In this document: positions 34,506-43,923 of the stretch, piece by piece | Layout: each line of letters starts with the position of its first letter | Position numbering within the stretch: position 1 is the stretch's first letter | NCBI GenBank assembly: GCA_934503275.1 | Contig: CAKSVD010000001.1 | Location: forward strand, 248,001 to 312,000 | Length of the DNA stretch: 64,000 bases | Direction of reading: 5' to 3' | Source of the DNA: an uncultured Faecalibacterium sp. | GTDB lineage: Bacteria > Bacillota > Clostridia > Oscillospirales > Ruminococcaceae | Notes under the pieces: generated by a model | What the model was told of the DNA's origin: nothing | The model's input: the letters and a program-made list of their open reading frames with translations, nothing else | Database searches by the model: none | Program-made: the position numbers and the translations under genes

Positions 34506-35290
34506 GGCTGCACCTCCGCTTCCGGCTGCTGCCAGAGCAAGCGGATAGCGGCACACAGCATGGCTGCCCGGTAGACAGCGCACAACAGCCACAGCAGCAA
34601 AAGCAGCGCATCCATGCGGGAAAAGCTGCCGCTGCTCCACGCCCGCAGCAGTTCCAGCCGAGGGTATGCACCGCTGCCAAACAGCAAAGCGCCGCCCAGC
34701 AAAGCCGCTGCCTGCACCGCAAAGCCCCATACCGGCAGCCAGACCGTGCGGCGGGCAGACCGCGCACTGCACAAAAGGGCTCCAGCAAAGTATTCTGCAT
34801 AAACCGGTACGCCCCAGTTTGCTGCGGTCGGCTGTGCCGGGGTAAACAGCCGGTACCAGTGTAACTGCCCTGCAAGCCCCAGCAGGCAGACCACGCCGCC
34901 TACAACAGCAAACCACCACAGCACCCGCGCCGAGGCATTCCAGCTTGCGGGACGGATGCGCCACCCCGCCCAGAGCAGCAGCGGCAGAAAACCCAGCAGC
35001 GCCATGGAGGAAAACTCTGTCGCGCACAATCCTTGCGCCTGCGCGAGGGTGTGCACCAGTTCCATAAAAAGCCCAGCTGTCAGCGCCAGCCGCACCGCCA
35101 AGGAGGGTGCTTTGTTCTGCAGCGCCGCCGCTGTCTGCGCCGAAAGGATGCACAGGCACACAGTGCCGACTGCGCCCAGCCACAGCGCCCGGCGCACCGG
35201 GACGCCTTGCGGGATGCCGTCTGCCAGCGCTGCGGTGACCACGCTGAGGGTCAGCGCCGCCGGAGTAAAGCGTTCTGTTTGCCGCTTCAT
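34502..35290 (-). CDS. Spore germination permease-like protein (GerAB position), short
   Basis: A 262-residue, highly hydrophobic protein with about 8 membrane segments, encoded in the B position of a gerA operon. GerAB proteins are APC-superfamily permeases that sense germinants and normally have about 365 residues and 10 helices, so this copy is roughly 100 residues short; 'LTAGLFMELVHTLAQ' and 'FSSMALLGFLPLLLWAGW' are plausible family regions. Assignment relies on operon position as much as similarity. It overlaps both neighbours by ATGA. Confidence 0.65.
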   Translation of the reverse strand: MKRQTERFTPAALTLSVVTAALADGIPQGVPVRRALWLGAVGTVCLCILSAQTAAALQNKAPSLAVRLALTAGLFMELVHTLAQAQGLCATEFSSMALLGFLPLLLWAGWRIRPASWNASARVLWWFAVVGGVVCLLGLAGQLHWYRLFTPAQPTAANWGVPVYAEYFAGALLCSARSARRTVWLPVWGFAVQAAALLGGALLFGSGAYPRLELLRAWSSGSFSRMDALLLLLWLLCAVYRAAMLCAAIRLLWQQPEAEVQP

Positions 35291-36747
35291 GACTGCCGCT
35301 TCCCCCTCTCCCGCTTTTGCCAGATATTGAACCCATGCCGGGACAGCTGCCGGTAGTTGCGGCGCAGAACGCCGTCCTCGGAAAGCGGCTGCTGCGGGAA
35401 GGGGTGCGGCGCGAGGTATGGCACGCCCAGCGTCTGGGTGCTGACGATGCTGAGCAGGAAGCCGAAAAACGCTGCTGCCAGTCCCACCGGCCCGGCAAGC
35501 CCTGCCAGCAGCACCGTGCCGATGCGCAGCAGGGTGGCAGGCTCGTACAGGCCCGGGGTGACAAAAACCGCAATGGCCGTAATACTTGCCACAAAAATGA
35601 CCGGGGTGCTCATGAGCCCGGTGGCAATGGCGGCATCTCCAATGATGAGCGCCGATACCAGACTGACCGAGTGCCCCAGCGACTGCGGCATCCGCAGCCC
35701 TGCCTCCCGGATGATCTCTAAAATCAGGATCACCAGCAGCATCTCGGCAAACAGGGGCAGCGGGGTTGCTTTTTCGGCTGCTTCGATCTTATACAGAAGC
35801 TGCGGGGGCAACAACTCCGGCAGATACACCGCCACGCACACAAAGACCCCCGGCAAAAACACCGTAAGGTAAAAGGAAAAGTACTTCAGCACCCGCAAAA
35901 AAGAGGAAAAAACCGCCGTGGAAGCGTAATCGTCCAGACATTCAAACTGCTCGCTGAAGAGCGCGGGCAGCACCAATGCCGAGGGACTGCCGTTGACTAG
36001 GATCACAAGCTTCCCCTCGCAAAGCTTCGCGGCGGCGACCGCCGGGCGCTCGGTGTAGTGTACCGGGGTGAACAGCCGCACCTTGCCGGGCAGCAGCCAC
36101 GGCACAAAATAGCTGGAGTCCAGCAGCAGTTCCGGCCTTGCACTTTGCAAAATGGCGCGCACCCGGCGCACCATGGCGGGGTCGGCACGGTCCTTGCAGT
36201 AGCAAAGAGCGTACTCGGTATTGCAGCAGGTGTGCGCCTGTGCAGCCTCCTGCACAAGGGTATCGGTGCGGACAAGACGGCGCAAAAGGCTCAGGTTCAC
36301 CCGCAGCAGGTCGGTAAAGCCTTCCCTGCTGCCGCGCAGGTTGCCCTCGGCAGAGGGCTCCTGCACCGAGCGGAACTTGAGCCCCTGCACCGAAAATGCA
36401 ATACCGTTGCTGCACCCTTCTAACAGCAGCACTGCCATGCCGGCTGTCAGCCGCGCTACAAGCTGCGGCATATCCTGTACCGGGGCGCTCTCGGCCGGAA
36501 AAGCCGAGCCATGCAGGATATGTGCATAGGCCTGTGCGCCGGCAAGCCGAACAGAAGCGGACTGACGCCCGGCAGCGTCCAGCAACAACTCCCAGAGCGA
36601 ATCAAGGCTTGCCATGCCGTCAAACATTACGATACACCCCGGACAGCCGTATAAAACGATCTTCTTCGCATAATAATCTGCCGAATTGCCAAACCTAGCA
36701 TCAAGCGCGGACAGGTTTTCCGCAAGGCTTTGCGAAAGCAGCTGCAC
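35287..36747 (-). CDS. GerAA-type spore germination protein
   Basis: A 486-residue member of the GerA/SpoVAF family. The N-terminal soluble domain starts 'NLSALDARFGNSADYYAKKIV'; the C-terminal half contains about 4-5 membrane helices with the hallmark 'LRVLKYFSFYLTVFLPGVFVCVAVY', 'EMLLVILILEIIREAGLRMP' and 'HSVSLVSALIIGDAAIATGLMS'. It is the clearest member of the operon. A GTG at 36747 lies 8 bases after GGAG, whereas the ATG at 36753 is only 2 bases from it, so GTG is preferred. The operon is divergent from the DUF421 gene, with about 80 bp between them. Confidence 0.92.
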   Translation of the reverse strand: MQLLSQSLAENLSALDARFGNSADYYAKKIVLYGCPGCIVMFDGMASLDSLWELLLDAAGRQSASVRLAGAQAYAHILHGSAFPAESAPVQDMPQLVARLTAGMAVLLLEGCSNGIAFSVQGLKFRSVQEPSAEGNLRGSREGFTDLLRVNLSLLRRLVRTDTLVQEAAQAHTCCNTEYALCYCKDRADPAMVRRVRAILQSARPELLLDSSYFVPWLLPGKVRLFTPVHYTERPAVAAAKLCEGKLVILVNGSPSALVLPALFSEQFECLDDYASTAVFSSFLRVLKYFSFYLTVFLPGVFVCVAVYLPELLPPQLLYKIEAAEKATPLPLFAEMLLVILILEIIREAGLRMPQSLGHSVSLVSALIIGDAAIATGLMSTPVIFVASITAIAVFVTPGLYEPATLLRIGTVLLAGLAGPVGLAAAFFGFLLSIVSTQTLGVPYLAPHPFPQQPLSEDGVLRRNYRQLSRHGFNIWQKRERGKRQS

Positions 36748-36830
36748 ATCCATCACTCCTTTGTGTGTGCAGTATACCCGCTTTGCCGCAGCGGAATACG
36801 CCGCGCACACCGCACCGGGAGGGTTTGTGC

Positions 36831-37523
36831 ATGAAACTGCTGCTTTGCCGCACCATTATCCTGTATCTCTGCGTTTTGTTTGCCATGCGGCTGATGGGCA
36901 AACGCCAGTTGGGAGAGCTGCAGCCGGAGGAACTGGTATCCACCATCCTTATCTCCAATCTGGCGTCCATCTCCATTGAATCCGAGGATGTGCCCATCAC
37001 CGCCAGTCTCATCCCTCTGTTCCTCATTGCGGCGCTGGAGTTGCTGGGTTCAGTGGTGAGCTTCCGCAGCCAGAAATTCTTTAATTTTCTCTCCGGGCGT
37101 CCCAAAACGGTCATTCTGGACGGAAAGATCGATCAGGACGCTTTGCGGATGCTGCGGCTGACCACCGCCGACCTGATGGAGGCGCTACGCGGCAAGGACA
37201 TCTTCGACCCGCGCAGAGTGTCCTATGCCGTGATTGAAACAAATGGTACGCTGTCGGCGGCGCTGCGCCCGGAACAGGAAGCGGCTACCCTGTCGGACTT
37301 GCAGTTGAAGGTGCAGCAAACACAGGCCACCATCCCCTTTGTGCTGGACGGGCAGGTGCTGGAGGACAATCTGCGCTGGTGTGGCAAGGATCGTGCGTGG
37401 CTGGAACGCACCGCCACGGCGAACACAGTTCTGCCACAGGAGATTTTACTGCTCATCGGCAACGAGACCGAGGACTATTTTCTGCTGAAAAAGGAAGGCC
37501 GTCAGCCGGGAGGAAGGCGATGA
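36831..37523 (+). CDS. DUF421 (YetF/YcaP-type) membrane protein
   Basis: A 230-residue protein with three N-terminal membrane helices (about 1-75) and a cytoplasmic YetF-like domain: 'RLMGKRQLGELQPEELVSTILISNLASI' is the family signature, followed by 'FNFLSGRPKTVILDGKID'. Relatives of this family are expressed in sporulating Bacillus and affect spore properties, but no biochemical activity is firmly known. The ATG at 36831 follows GGGAGGG. It shares a divergent promoter region with the ger operon and is coupled by ATGA to the following gene. Confidence 0.9.
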   Translation: MKLLLCRTIILYLCVLFAMRLMGKRQLGELQPEELVSTILISNLASISIESEDVPITASLIPLFLIAALELLGSVVSFRSQKFFNFLSGRPKTVILDGKIDQDALRMLRLTTADLMEALRGKDIFDPRRVSYAVIETNGTLSAALRPEQEAATLSDLQLKVQQTQATIPFVLDGQVLEDNLRWCGKDRAWLERTATANTVLPQEILLLIGNETEDYFLLKKEGRQPGGRR

Positions 37524-37888
37524 AGCGGATCTATGCGTGTATCCTGATCGTAGCCGCGCTGCTGGGGGTATCCCTTTACAGCAGCGGCCGGGTGCAGGGC
37601 TTTGCACAGGATATCTCAGCCGATTTAGACTGCGCCCTTGAGGCTGTACGGCAGAAGGACTTCCCCACTGCGCGGCAGGCACTTGCCGAGGGTGCAGAAC
37701 TGTGCGACACGATGCGGGAAACCATGAGCCATCTGCTGCGCACGGCTGACTACACGGAACTGGAAGCTGCACTGCGGGCGGCAGACGGATACCTTGAGCA
37801 GCAGGCCACAGAGGATGCACTGGGTGAGTTGCGCCGCGCACAGGTAGAGGTAGAGCGACTGGAATGGCTTGCCCGGCGTCTGGTATAA
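37520..37888 (+). CDS. DUF4363 family protein
   Basis: A 122-residue protein with one N-terminal membrane anchor or signal (IYACILIVAALLGVSLYS) and an extracytoplasmic helical domain 'LDCALEAVRQKDFPTARQALAEGAELCDTM...LEAALRAADGYLEQQATEDALGEL'. It matches DUF4363, which is found next to DUF421 genes in Clostridia. No catalytic motif is seen. The ATGA overlap with the DUF421 gene suggests the two act together at the membrane. Confidence 0.85.
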   Translation: MKRIYACILIVAALLGVSLYSSGRVQGFAQDISADLDCALEAVRQKDFPTARQALAEGAELCDTMRETMSHLLRTADYTELEAALRAADGYLEQQATEDALGELRRAQVEVERLEWLARRLV

Positions 37889-37961
37889 GGTGAGCAAAAA
37901 AGGGCACTGCACGAAACGCCGTGCAATGTCCTTGGGGGGAATAACCGTTTTATATTTCACG

Positions 37962-37998
37962 CTTGTCGTGTCCTGCAGGAGGCGACAAGTAGTCTTTT
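37962..37998 (+). terminator. Terminator of the DUF421-DUF4363 operon
   Basis: CTTGTCG (37962-37968) pairs with CGACAAG (37983-37989) around a self-complementary TCCTGCAGGA, followed by TAGTCTTTT. The U tract is short, so it is a moderate call. Confidence 0.55.
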
Positions 37999-38001
37999 CA
38001 C

Positions 38002-38044
38002 AATAAAAACAGACCGAGAGACGCCCAAAAGCATCTCTCGGTCT
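38002..38044 (-). terminator. Terminator after nrdR
   Basis: AGACCGAGAGA (38011-38021) pairs perfectly with TCTCTCGGTCT (38034-38044); on the minus strand the stem is followed by GTTTTTATTG. It ends the secDF-nrdR transcript. Confidence 0.85.
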
Positions 38045-38055
38045 TAAGTTACAAT

Positions 38056-38523
38056 TTACTGATTTTCCTTGCGGTCACCCACAAGCTTTTTCAGTTCATC
38101 AAGGAAGCTTTCCACGTCTGCAAACTGGCGGTAGACCGAGGCAAAGCGGATATAAGCCACCTCATCGATCTTTTTCAGTTCCTGCATGGTCAGTTCACCA
38201 ATGCGCACACTGGGGATCTCGCGGTCGTAGGAACTGAACAGGGACTGCTCGATGCTGCTGACGGCGCGCTCTAGCGTTTCGTAGCTGACGGGACGCTTGG
38301 CACAGGCGCGTAGCATGGCATTGAACAGCTTCTGCCGGTCAAAGGGCTCGCGGGAGTTATCCTTTTTAATGACCACCAGCGGCACCGTTTCCACCACCTC
38401 GTAGGTGGTAAAACGCATATGGCAGTTCAGGCACTCGCGGCGGCGACGAATGCGCTCGTTGTCTTCCGTGGGGCGGGAGTCGATCACCTTGGATTCCTCC
38501 GCGCCGCAATAAGGGCACTTCAT
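38056..38523 (-). CDS. nrdR: Transcriptional repressor NrdR
   Basis: NrdR is the zinc-ribbon/ATP-cone repressor of ribonucleotide reductase genes; it senses dATP/ATP. The 155-residue protein has zinc ligands C3, C6, C31 and C34 (MKCPYCG and ECLNCHMRF) and the ATP-cone beginning [17 protein letters not shown]. The start at 38523 follows GGAGGAAC; the longer open frame upstream overlaps secDF. No nrd genes are in this window, so its targets lie elsewhere. Confidence 0.96.
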   Translation of the reverse strand: MKCPYCGAEESKVIDSRPTEDNERIRRRRECLNCHMRFTTYEVVETVPLVVIKKDNSREPFDRQKLFNAMLRACAKRPVSYETLERAVSSIEQSLFSSYDREIPSVRIGELTMQELKKIDEVAYIRFASVYRQFADVESFLDELKKLVGDRKENQ

Positions 38524-38539
38524 TTTTTGTTCCTCCGCC

Positions 38540-40873
38540 TCAGTTTTTCTTTTTGCTGCGCTCGCTCCACAGCACCCATGCCGAGGTGGAAACGCACAGA
38601 GAGGTGTACACACCGCTGATCATACCCATCATCAGCGGGAACGCAAAGGTAAAGATACTGTCCAGACCGTACAGCTTTGCCACGATGCACATGACGCCCA
38701 GTGCCATCACCGTGGTGATGGTGGTGATCAGGGTGCGGCGGGCAGACTGATTGACCGACTGGTTGACCAGTTCTTCAAAGCTGCCCTTTTTGCCCATAAG
38801 GGCGCGGTTCTCGCGGATACGGTCGTACACCACAACGGTATCGTTGATGGAGTAGCCGAGGATGGTAAGCATGGCGGCGATAAAGTTGCCGTCCAGTGCG
38901 GTGCGCAGCAGCACAAAGGTGCCGAACACCACCATCAGGTCGTTGACCAGCGCCAGCACTGCCATCATACCGCCGGTCAGACCGCCAATGTTCTTGAAGC
39001 GCAGGGCGATATACAACAGAATGAGCACCAGTGCAAACAGCACAGCCACCAAACTCTTCTGCAGGAACTTGGTGCCCATGGCTGCGCTGACGTTGCTCAG
39101 GGACAGCTGGGCAAACTGGTTGTCCGGGTAGTTCTCGTTCAGGGAGTCCTGCAGGTTTTCTACCTGCTCGGTGGTCACGGTCTCGTTGCCGGGCATGGAG
39201 ATCTTCAGAGTCTGGTCGCCGGTGGCCACGTTCTCACCGGTCTGCAGGGTCAAGCCGGTGTTTCCCAGCGCAGCAGCAGCGGTCTTTTGCACAGCGGACT
39301 GGTCAAAGCTGCCCTTGTAGGACAGGGTGATCATGGCACCACCGGTGAACTCGGTATCCAGATGCACACCGAACACTGCGGCACACAGCAGGATCACTGC
39401 CATCAGGCAGGCAGAGAAGGTCAAGAACTTTTTGCGCAGGGCAACGAAATTCACCGGCTTCTTTTCGGCCTTCTCCTGCCCGGGCTTTGCAGCGCCGTAC
39501 AACCACGGGTTGCGCAGTGCCTTGATGGCGGCTGCGCCGCGGATCATCACACGGGTAGCGAACACGCCGAACACGAAGTTCAGCAGTACGCCGGTGAGCA
39601 GCGTATAGCCGAAGGCGTAGATGGTGCCTGCGGTAGAGGGGCCGAAGGCAAAGAACACAAAGTGCAGTGCCTTGGCAAACAGGCCGTCCGAGGGGCCAAA
39701 GGCGCCCATAAGCACGATGGCCACGATGACAATGGTCACATTGCCGTCAATGATGGGGGTCAGGCCGCGGGCAAAGCCGCTCTTCAGTGCGCCGTCCAGA
39801 GATTTACCGTTTTTCAGTTCTTCCTTGATGCGCTCGGCGGTGATAACGTTGGCATCCACGCCCATGCCGATGGCCAGAATGATGCCTGCAATGCCGGGCA
39901 GGGTCAGGGTAAAGCTTTCAAACACTGAGAAGTAGCCGGACACAAAGGCCAGCGTAGCCGCCACCTGACCGGCCAGCGCGATGCAGGCCAGAAAGCCCGG
40001 CAGACGATACAACACCGTCATGAACACCACGATGAGGGCAAAGGCGATCAGGCCTGCCAGCACCATAGCGCCAAGGCTGTTTTCACCCAGACTGGGGCTC
40101 ACGGTGGAGTAGCTGTCCACGCTCAAAGCAAAGGGCAGCGCACCGGAGTTGATCTGGCGTGCCATCTTGACCACCGCATCCTGCGTAAAGGGATTGGAGG
40201 CCGAACTGGTGATGATGGCCTGTCCGTCGGTGATGGCGGTGTTGACGGTGGCGGTGCTCACGTTCTCATCATCCAGCCAGATGCTGATGCTGCCCTTATC
40301 GGCAGCCAGCTTGGTGGTAGCATCGCCAAAAGCCTTGGCACCCTCGGTGGTGAACTTGAGGGCAACGTAATACTCAGCACTGCCGCCGTTGCTCACAGCA
40401 CCGTACTGTGCCGAAGCACTTTCGACCATGGAGCCATCCAAAATCAACTCGCCGTCCTTGCTGGCGCCCTCGCGGAAGGTCAGGTAGGCGGTGGTGCCGA
40501 TCTCCTGAATGGCAGACTCGGGGTCAAAATCCGTCTCGCCGGACTGCCACGGGAACTCCAAGATCAGGCTGTCGGATTTGTTATCCACATACAACTCGTA
40601 GTCTGTCACGTTCAATGCGACCAGACGGTTCTCAATGACCAGTCGGGCGGCATCCAGCTGCTCGTCCGTGGCATCGTAGCCATCCGAGGGCACAAAGGTG
40701 ACGTTGACGCCGCCTTTGATATCCACACCAAAGCGGATATCCTTTGCACCCTTGATATAAGTGGTGGTCACATCGCCGTATTTTGCCGACACGCCAAAAA
40801 AGGCGGTGTAGACAAACACAACGATCAGCAGCGCGGTAACGACCAGCTGCCATGCTTTGCCTTTTGTTTTCAT
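38540..40873 (-). CDS. secDF: Fused protein translocase subunit SecDF
   Basis: A single 777-residue polypeptide joining SecD and SecF, which use the proton gradient to help pull secreted proteins out of the Sec channel. Twelve membrane helices are expected. SecD features: '[21 protein letters not shown]', the P1 domain, and '[27 protein letters not shown]'. SecF features: '[16 protein letters not shown]' and '[24 protein letters not shown]', plus '[14 protein letters not shown]'. The junction lies around '[22 protein letters not shown]'. GGAGG precedes the start; nrdR follows 16 bp after the stop. Confidence 0.96.
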   Translation of the reverse strand: MKTKGKAWQLVVTALLIVVFVYTAFFGVSAKYGDVTTTYIKGAKDIRFGVDIKGGVNVTFVPSDGYDATDEQLDAARLVIENRLVALNVTDYELYVDNKSDSLILEFPWQSGETDFDPESAIQEIGTTAYLTFREGASKDGELILDGSMVESASAQYGAVSNGGSAEYYVALKFTTEGAKAFGDATTKLAADKGSISIWLDDENVSTATVNTAITDGQAIITSSASNPFTQDAVVKMARQINSGALPFALSVDSYSTVSPSLGENSLGAMVLAGLIAFALIVVFMTVLYRLPGFLACIALAGQVAATLAFVSGYFSVFESFTLTLPGIAGIILAIGMGVDANVITAERIKEELKNGKSLDGALKSGFARGLTPIIDGNVTIVIVAIVLMGAFGPSDGLFAKALHFVFFAFGPSTAGTIYAFGYTLLTGVLLNFVFGVFATRVMIRGAAAIKALRNPWLYGAAKPGQEKAEKKPVNFVALRKKFLTFSACLMAVILLCAAVFGVHLDTEFTGGAMITLSYKGSFDQSAVQKTAAAALGNTGLTLQTGENVATGDQTLKISMPGNETVTTEQVENLQDSLNENYPDNQFAQLSLSNVSAAMGTKFLQKSLVAVLFALVLILLYIALRFKNIGGLTGGMMAVLALVNDLMVVFGTFVLLRTALDGNFIAAMLTILGYSINDTVVVYDRIRENRALMGKKGSFEELVNQSVNQSARRTLITTITTVMALGVMCIVAKLYGLDSIFTFAFPLMMGMISGVYTSLCVSTSAWVLWSERSKKKN

Positions 40874-40889
40874 AAATCAGGGAACCTCC

Positions 40890-40923
40890 AAAAGCGGCGG
40901 CTGTGCAGCCGCAGCCGTTTTTG
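40890..40923 (-). promoter_or_regulatory. GC-rich hairpin in the secDF leader
   Basis: GCGGCGGCTG (from 40894) and CAGCCGCAGCCG (to 40917) form a strong imperfect stem, with AAAAACGG on its upstream edge and TTTT then GGAGG on its downstream edge in the minus direction. It may be a weak terminator of the aminotransferase gene or may shelter the secDF ribosome site. The rest of the 41056-40874 spacer shows nothing recognisable. Confidence 0.4.
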
Positions 40924-41056
40924 TTGTGAACCGCAAGTTTTGCCGACGGTCCCTCTCCTCACAGAGCAGCCGTCGTGCCGACTTTTCTGTGATAAAACTC
41001 CCCTGCCAGCCCTGCAAAGAGCCCCGCAGAGGAGAATATACAAGTTATTTCAAGCC

Positions 41057-42337
41057 TTAGGCCATATCAGCCAGCAGCTTTTCCACAACGGCCAGACGCA
41101 CGCAGACGCACAGCAGTTCGGAAGCGGTCTCCACCTCGTCCAGACTGGGATAAGTGGGTGCGATGCGCAGGTGAGAGTCCTGCGGGTCCTTGTGGTACGG
41201 ATAAGCCGAGCCTGCGCCGGTCAGCACCAGACCTGCGTTCTTGCACAGTTCCGCCACACGCTTGGCGCAGCCGGGCATGACATACAGGCTGATGAAGTAG
41301 CCGCCCTTGGGGTTGGTCCAGTGGGCAATATCGCCGCAGGGGGTGAGGTTGGCGGCAAAGGCGGTCTTGACGGCATCGAAGCAGGGCACCAGACGGCGGC
41401 GATGCTTTGCCATGTGTGCCAGAACGCCCTCCTTGTTCTTCAGGAAGCGGACGTGGCGCAGCTGGTTCATCTTATCGTAGCTGATGATCATCACCGCAAA
41501 GCGCTTGCACATATACTTCATGCTGTTGTCGCTGCAGGCAATGGCAGAAACGCCGGCACCCGGGAAGGTGATCTTGCTGGTAGAGGTGAACATAAACACG
41601 CGATCCTGCGTGCCATACTTCTTGCTCACGTTCAGCAGCACGGGGGTCTCGATGATCTCCTCGGTCAGGTGATGGACGATGTAGGCCTCGTCCCAGAAGA
41701 TCTTGAAATCCGGGGCAGCGGTCTTCATCTTGGCAAAGCGCTCGATGGTCTCATCGCTATATGTGTAGCCATCGGGGTTGGAGTACTGCGGCACGCACCA
41801 GATACCCTTGATGGTATCATCCTCTGCCACCAGCTTTTCCACAACGTCCATATCGGGGCCGTTGGGGGTCATAGGCACGCTGATGAGTTCAAAGCCGAAC
41901 TCCTCGGTAATAGCAAAGTGACGGTCATAGCCGGGCACCGGGCAGAGGAACTTGCGCTTCTCCACCTGAGACCAAGGGCAGGGAGACTCCGGGAAACCGA
42001 ACACATAACCGATGTTGATGAGGTTATACATCAGCTGCAGGCTGGAGTTGCCGCCCACGAACACCTCGTTGGGCTTTACGCCAAACACATCTGCAAACAG
42101 GGCGCGGGCCTCGCTCAGACCCTCCAGTTCGCCGTAGTTGCGGGCATCGGTGCCTGCATCCGTGGTGTAGTCGGTCATCTTCAGCAGGTCCATTGCCAGA
42201 TCCATCTGGTGAGGGCCGGGCTTGCCGCGTGCCATATTCAGCTTCAGACCCTTTGCCTGAAACTGCTTGTATTCCTGCTCCAGCGCTGCCTTTTCAGCGG
42301 TCAGCGCATCGCGATCCATCTCGTGATAATTTGCCAT
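41057..42337 (-). CDS. PLP-dependent aminotransferase, putative aspartate aminotransferase (MocR-C-like family)
   Basis: A 426-residue fold-type I aminotransferase. 'RNYGELEGLSEARALFADVF' and 'GGNSSLQLMYNLI' near the N-terminal third, 'WCVPQYSNPDGYTYSDE', 'IFWDEAYIVHHL' (PLP-ring Asp) and the Schiff-base Lys in 'FTSTSKITFPGAG' are all clear, with the substrate Arg in 'SHLRIAPTYPS'. The family (Aminotran_MocR type) includes aspartate aminotransferases of Clostridia; the donor is not certain. Start 42337 (MANYHE) is 10 bases after GGAG; a GTG nine bases upstream is too close. Own promoter; single gene. Confidence 0.88.
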   Translation of the reverse strand: MANYHEMDRDALTAEKAALEQEYKQFQAKGLKLNMARGKPGPHQMDLAMDLLKMTDYTTDAGTDARNYGELEGLSEARALFADVFGVKPNEVFVGGNSSLQLMYNLINIGYVFGFPESPCPWSQVEKRKFLCPVPGYDRHFAITEEFGFELISVPMTPNGPDMDVVEKLVAEDDTIKGIWCVPQYSNPDGYTYSDETIERFAKMKTAAPDFKIFWDEAYIVHHLTEEIIETPVLLNVSKKYGTQDRVFMFTSTSKITFPGAGVSAIACSDNSMKYMCKRFAVMIISYDKMNQLRHVRFLKNKEGVLAHMAKHRRRLVPCFDAVKTAFAANLTPCGDIAHWTNPKGGYFISLYVMPGCAKRVAELCKNAGLVLTGAGSAYPYHKDPQDSHLRIAPTYPSLDEVETASELLCVCVRLAVVEKLLADMA

Positions 42338-42444
42338 TGAAAACACACTCCTTTATAGTACTCTTCCTGTTACCCAATACTGTGGCTCATCTTTTGCGGT
42401 ATGCCCCTGCCAGAGAGCACACGCCGCACGATCCACACTTTACT

Positions 42445-42473
42445 ATTATAGTACATTTTCCTGTCAGAAACAA
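42445..42473 (-). promoter_or_regulatory. Promoter of the aminotransferase gene
   Basis: On the minus strand TTGTTT (42473-42468)-N17-TATAAT (42450-42445), about 108 bases before the start codon. The leader has no recognised RNA element. Confidence 0.7.
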
Positions 42474-42483
42474 GAATTTGAAA

Positions 42484-42541
42484 GCAAAAAGCCCTGCCAA
42501 AAGCAAAAAGCTTTCGAAGCAGGGCTTTTAGGCGGGTACAC
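42484..42541 (-). terminator. Terminator after clpX
   Basis: AAAAGCCCTGC (42487-42497) pairs with GCAGGGCTTTT (42529-42539). On the minus strand the stem is followed by TTTTTGC. It closes the tig-clpP-clpX operon. Confidence 0.82.
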
Positions 42542-42564
42542 TCCCCTGCTGTGCGGCAATGCCG

Positions 42565-43887
42565 TCAGCTGAGAGCGACCTGATTTTTATAGCGTTTGCG
42601 CACGGCACCGTATTCCAGATGTGCCTCGCCGCCCTCCACGGTGTCCTCGTCCACGGTCACGCGGATGATGGTGGCATCGCTGGGCACCTTGTACATGATG
42701 GGCAGCAGAATGCTTTCCATCACGCTGCGTAAGCCACGGGCACCGGTCTTGCGCTCAATGGTCTTGTGGGCAATGGCGTGCAAAGCTTCGTCCGTGAAGG
42801 TAAGCTCCACGTTATCCATGCCCAGCAGTTCCTTATACTGCTTGACCAGACTGTTGCGGGGCTCCTTGAGCACGCGCACCAGTGCATCCTCGTCCAGATC
42901 GTCCAGCACGGTGATGACCGGCAGACGGCCGATCAGTTCCGGGATCAGGCCGAACTTGACCAGATCGTGGGGCTCTACCTTGCGCAGCAATGCACGCTCG
43001 GCCTCGGTGGAGTTATCCTTCAGCGCACTGCCGAAGCCCAGCGCGGACTTATCGGTGCGGCGCAGGATATACTTATCCAGACCGTCAAAGGCACCGCCGC
43101 AGATGAACAGGATGTTGGTGGTGTCGATCTGGATGAACTCCTGCTGCGGGTGCTTGCGGCCGCCCTGCGGCGGCACGTTGCTGACAGTGCCCTCCAAGAT
43201 CTTCAGCAGTGCCTGCTGCACGCCCTCGCCGCCTACATCGCGGGTGATGGAGGGGTTTTCGCTCTTGCGGGTGATCTTGTCGATCTCATCAATGTAGATG
43301 ATGCCGATCTGAGCCTTTTGCACATCAAAATCTGCCGCCTGGATCAGCTTAAGCAGAATGTTCTCCACGTCCTCACCCACATAACCGGCCTCGGTAAGGG
43401 TGGTAGCGTCCGCAATAGCGAAGGGCACCCCCAGCATCTTGGCCAGTGTCTGCGCCAGCAGGGTCTTGCCCACGCCGGAGGGGCCCAGCAGCAGCACGTT
43501 GGACTTTTGCAGTTCTACATCGCCGCCCTTGCCGCTGAGGATGCGCTTATAGTGGTTATAGACCGAAACGGACAGCACACGCTTTGCCTCGTCCTGACCG
43601 ATGACATACTGATCCAGACCTTCCTTGATCTCGGCCGGGGTCATGATGTTGATATCCAGATCTGCGGCAGCGGGCTGGACATGGGCGCGGCTTGCACTGC
43701 CGCGCCCCGGACGGGCGCTTTTGGGCTGATCCGGCTTGTCAGAGAGCAGATCGTGGCACAGGCCGATGCACTCGCTGCAGATATTGACCCCGGGGCCAAT
43801 GATCATGCGCTCTACCTCGTCCTGATGCTTGCCGCAAAAGCTGCAAACCAGATCCTTTTCGTTTTTGCCGGAATTGTTATTTGCCAT
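42565..43887 (-). CDS. clpX: ATP-dependent Clp protease ATP-binding subunit ClpX
   Basis: The AAA+ unfoldase that feeds substrates to ClpP. The 440-residue protein has the N-terminal C4 zinc domain (C15, C18, C37, C40), the linker '[19 protein letters not shown]', Walker A GPSGVGKT (135-142), Walker B '[10 protein letters not shown]', the pore loop 'EGYVGEDVE'-like segment ([15 protein letters not shown]) and the '[14 protein letters not shown]' sensor region. The IGF-type ClpP-docking loop is present as 'LGFGSALK'. Third gene of the tig-clpP-clpX operon. Confidence 0.97.
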   Translation of the reverse strand: MANNNSGKNEKDLVCSFCGKHQDEVERMIIGPGVNICSECIGLCHDLLSDKPDQPKSARPGRGSASRAHVQPAAADLDINIMTPAEIKEGLDQYVIGQDEAKRVLSVSVYNHYKRILSGKGGDVELQKSNVLLLGPSGVGKTLLAQTLAKMLGVPFAIADATTLTEAGYVGEDVENILLKLIQAADFDVQKAQIGIIYIDEIDKITRKSENPSITRDVGGEGVQQALLKILEGTVSNVPPQGGRKHPQQEFIQIDTTNILFICGGAFDGLDKYILRRTDKSALGFGSALKDNSTEAERALLRKVEPHDLVKFGLIPELIGRLPVITVLDDLDEDALVRVLKEPRNSLVKQYKELLGMDNVELTFTDEALHAIAHKTIERKTGARGLRSVMESILLPIMYKVPSDATIIRVTVDEDTVEGGEAHLEYGAVRKRYKNQVALS

Positions 43888-43923
43888 AGCTGTTTTTCCT
43901 TATCCTGGATAGATTATAGCGGT

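Noticed and set aside
33546..35594. 682-codon minus frame joining the ger C gene to upstream sequence
   Set aside because: Its N-terminal 360 codons overlap gerB and gerA in another frame; the C gene starts at 34505 by the ATGA overlap and a ribosome site.
36754..36830. Sigma-G promoter for the ger operon
   Set aside because: GTATT-N17-GTATACT on the minus strand is only partly like the sigma-G consensus and also fits a weak sigma-A -10; not strong enough to list.
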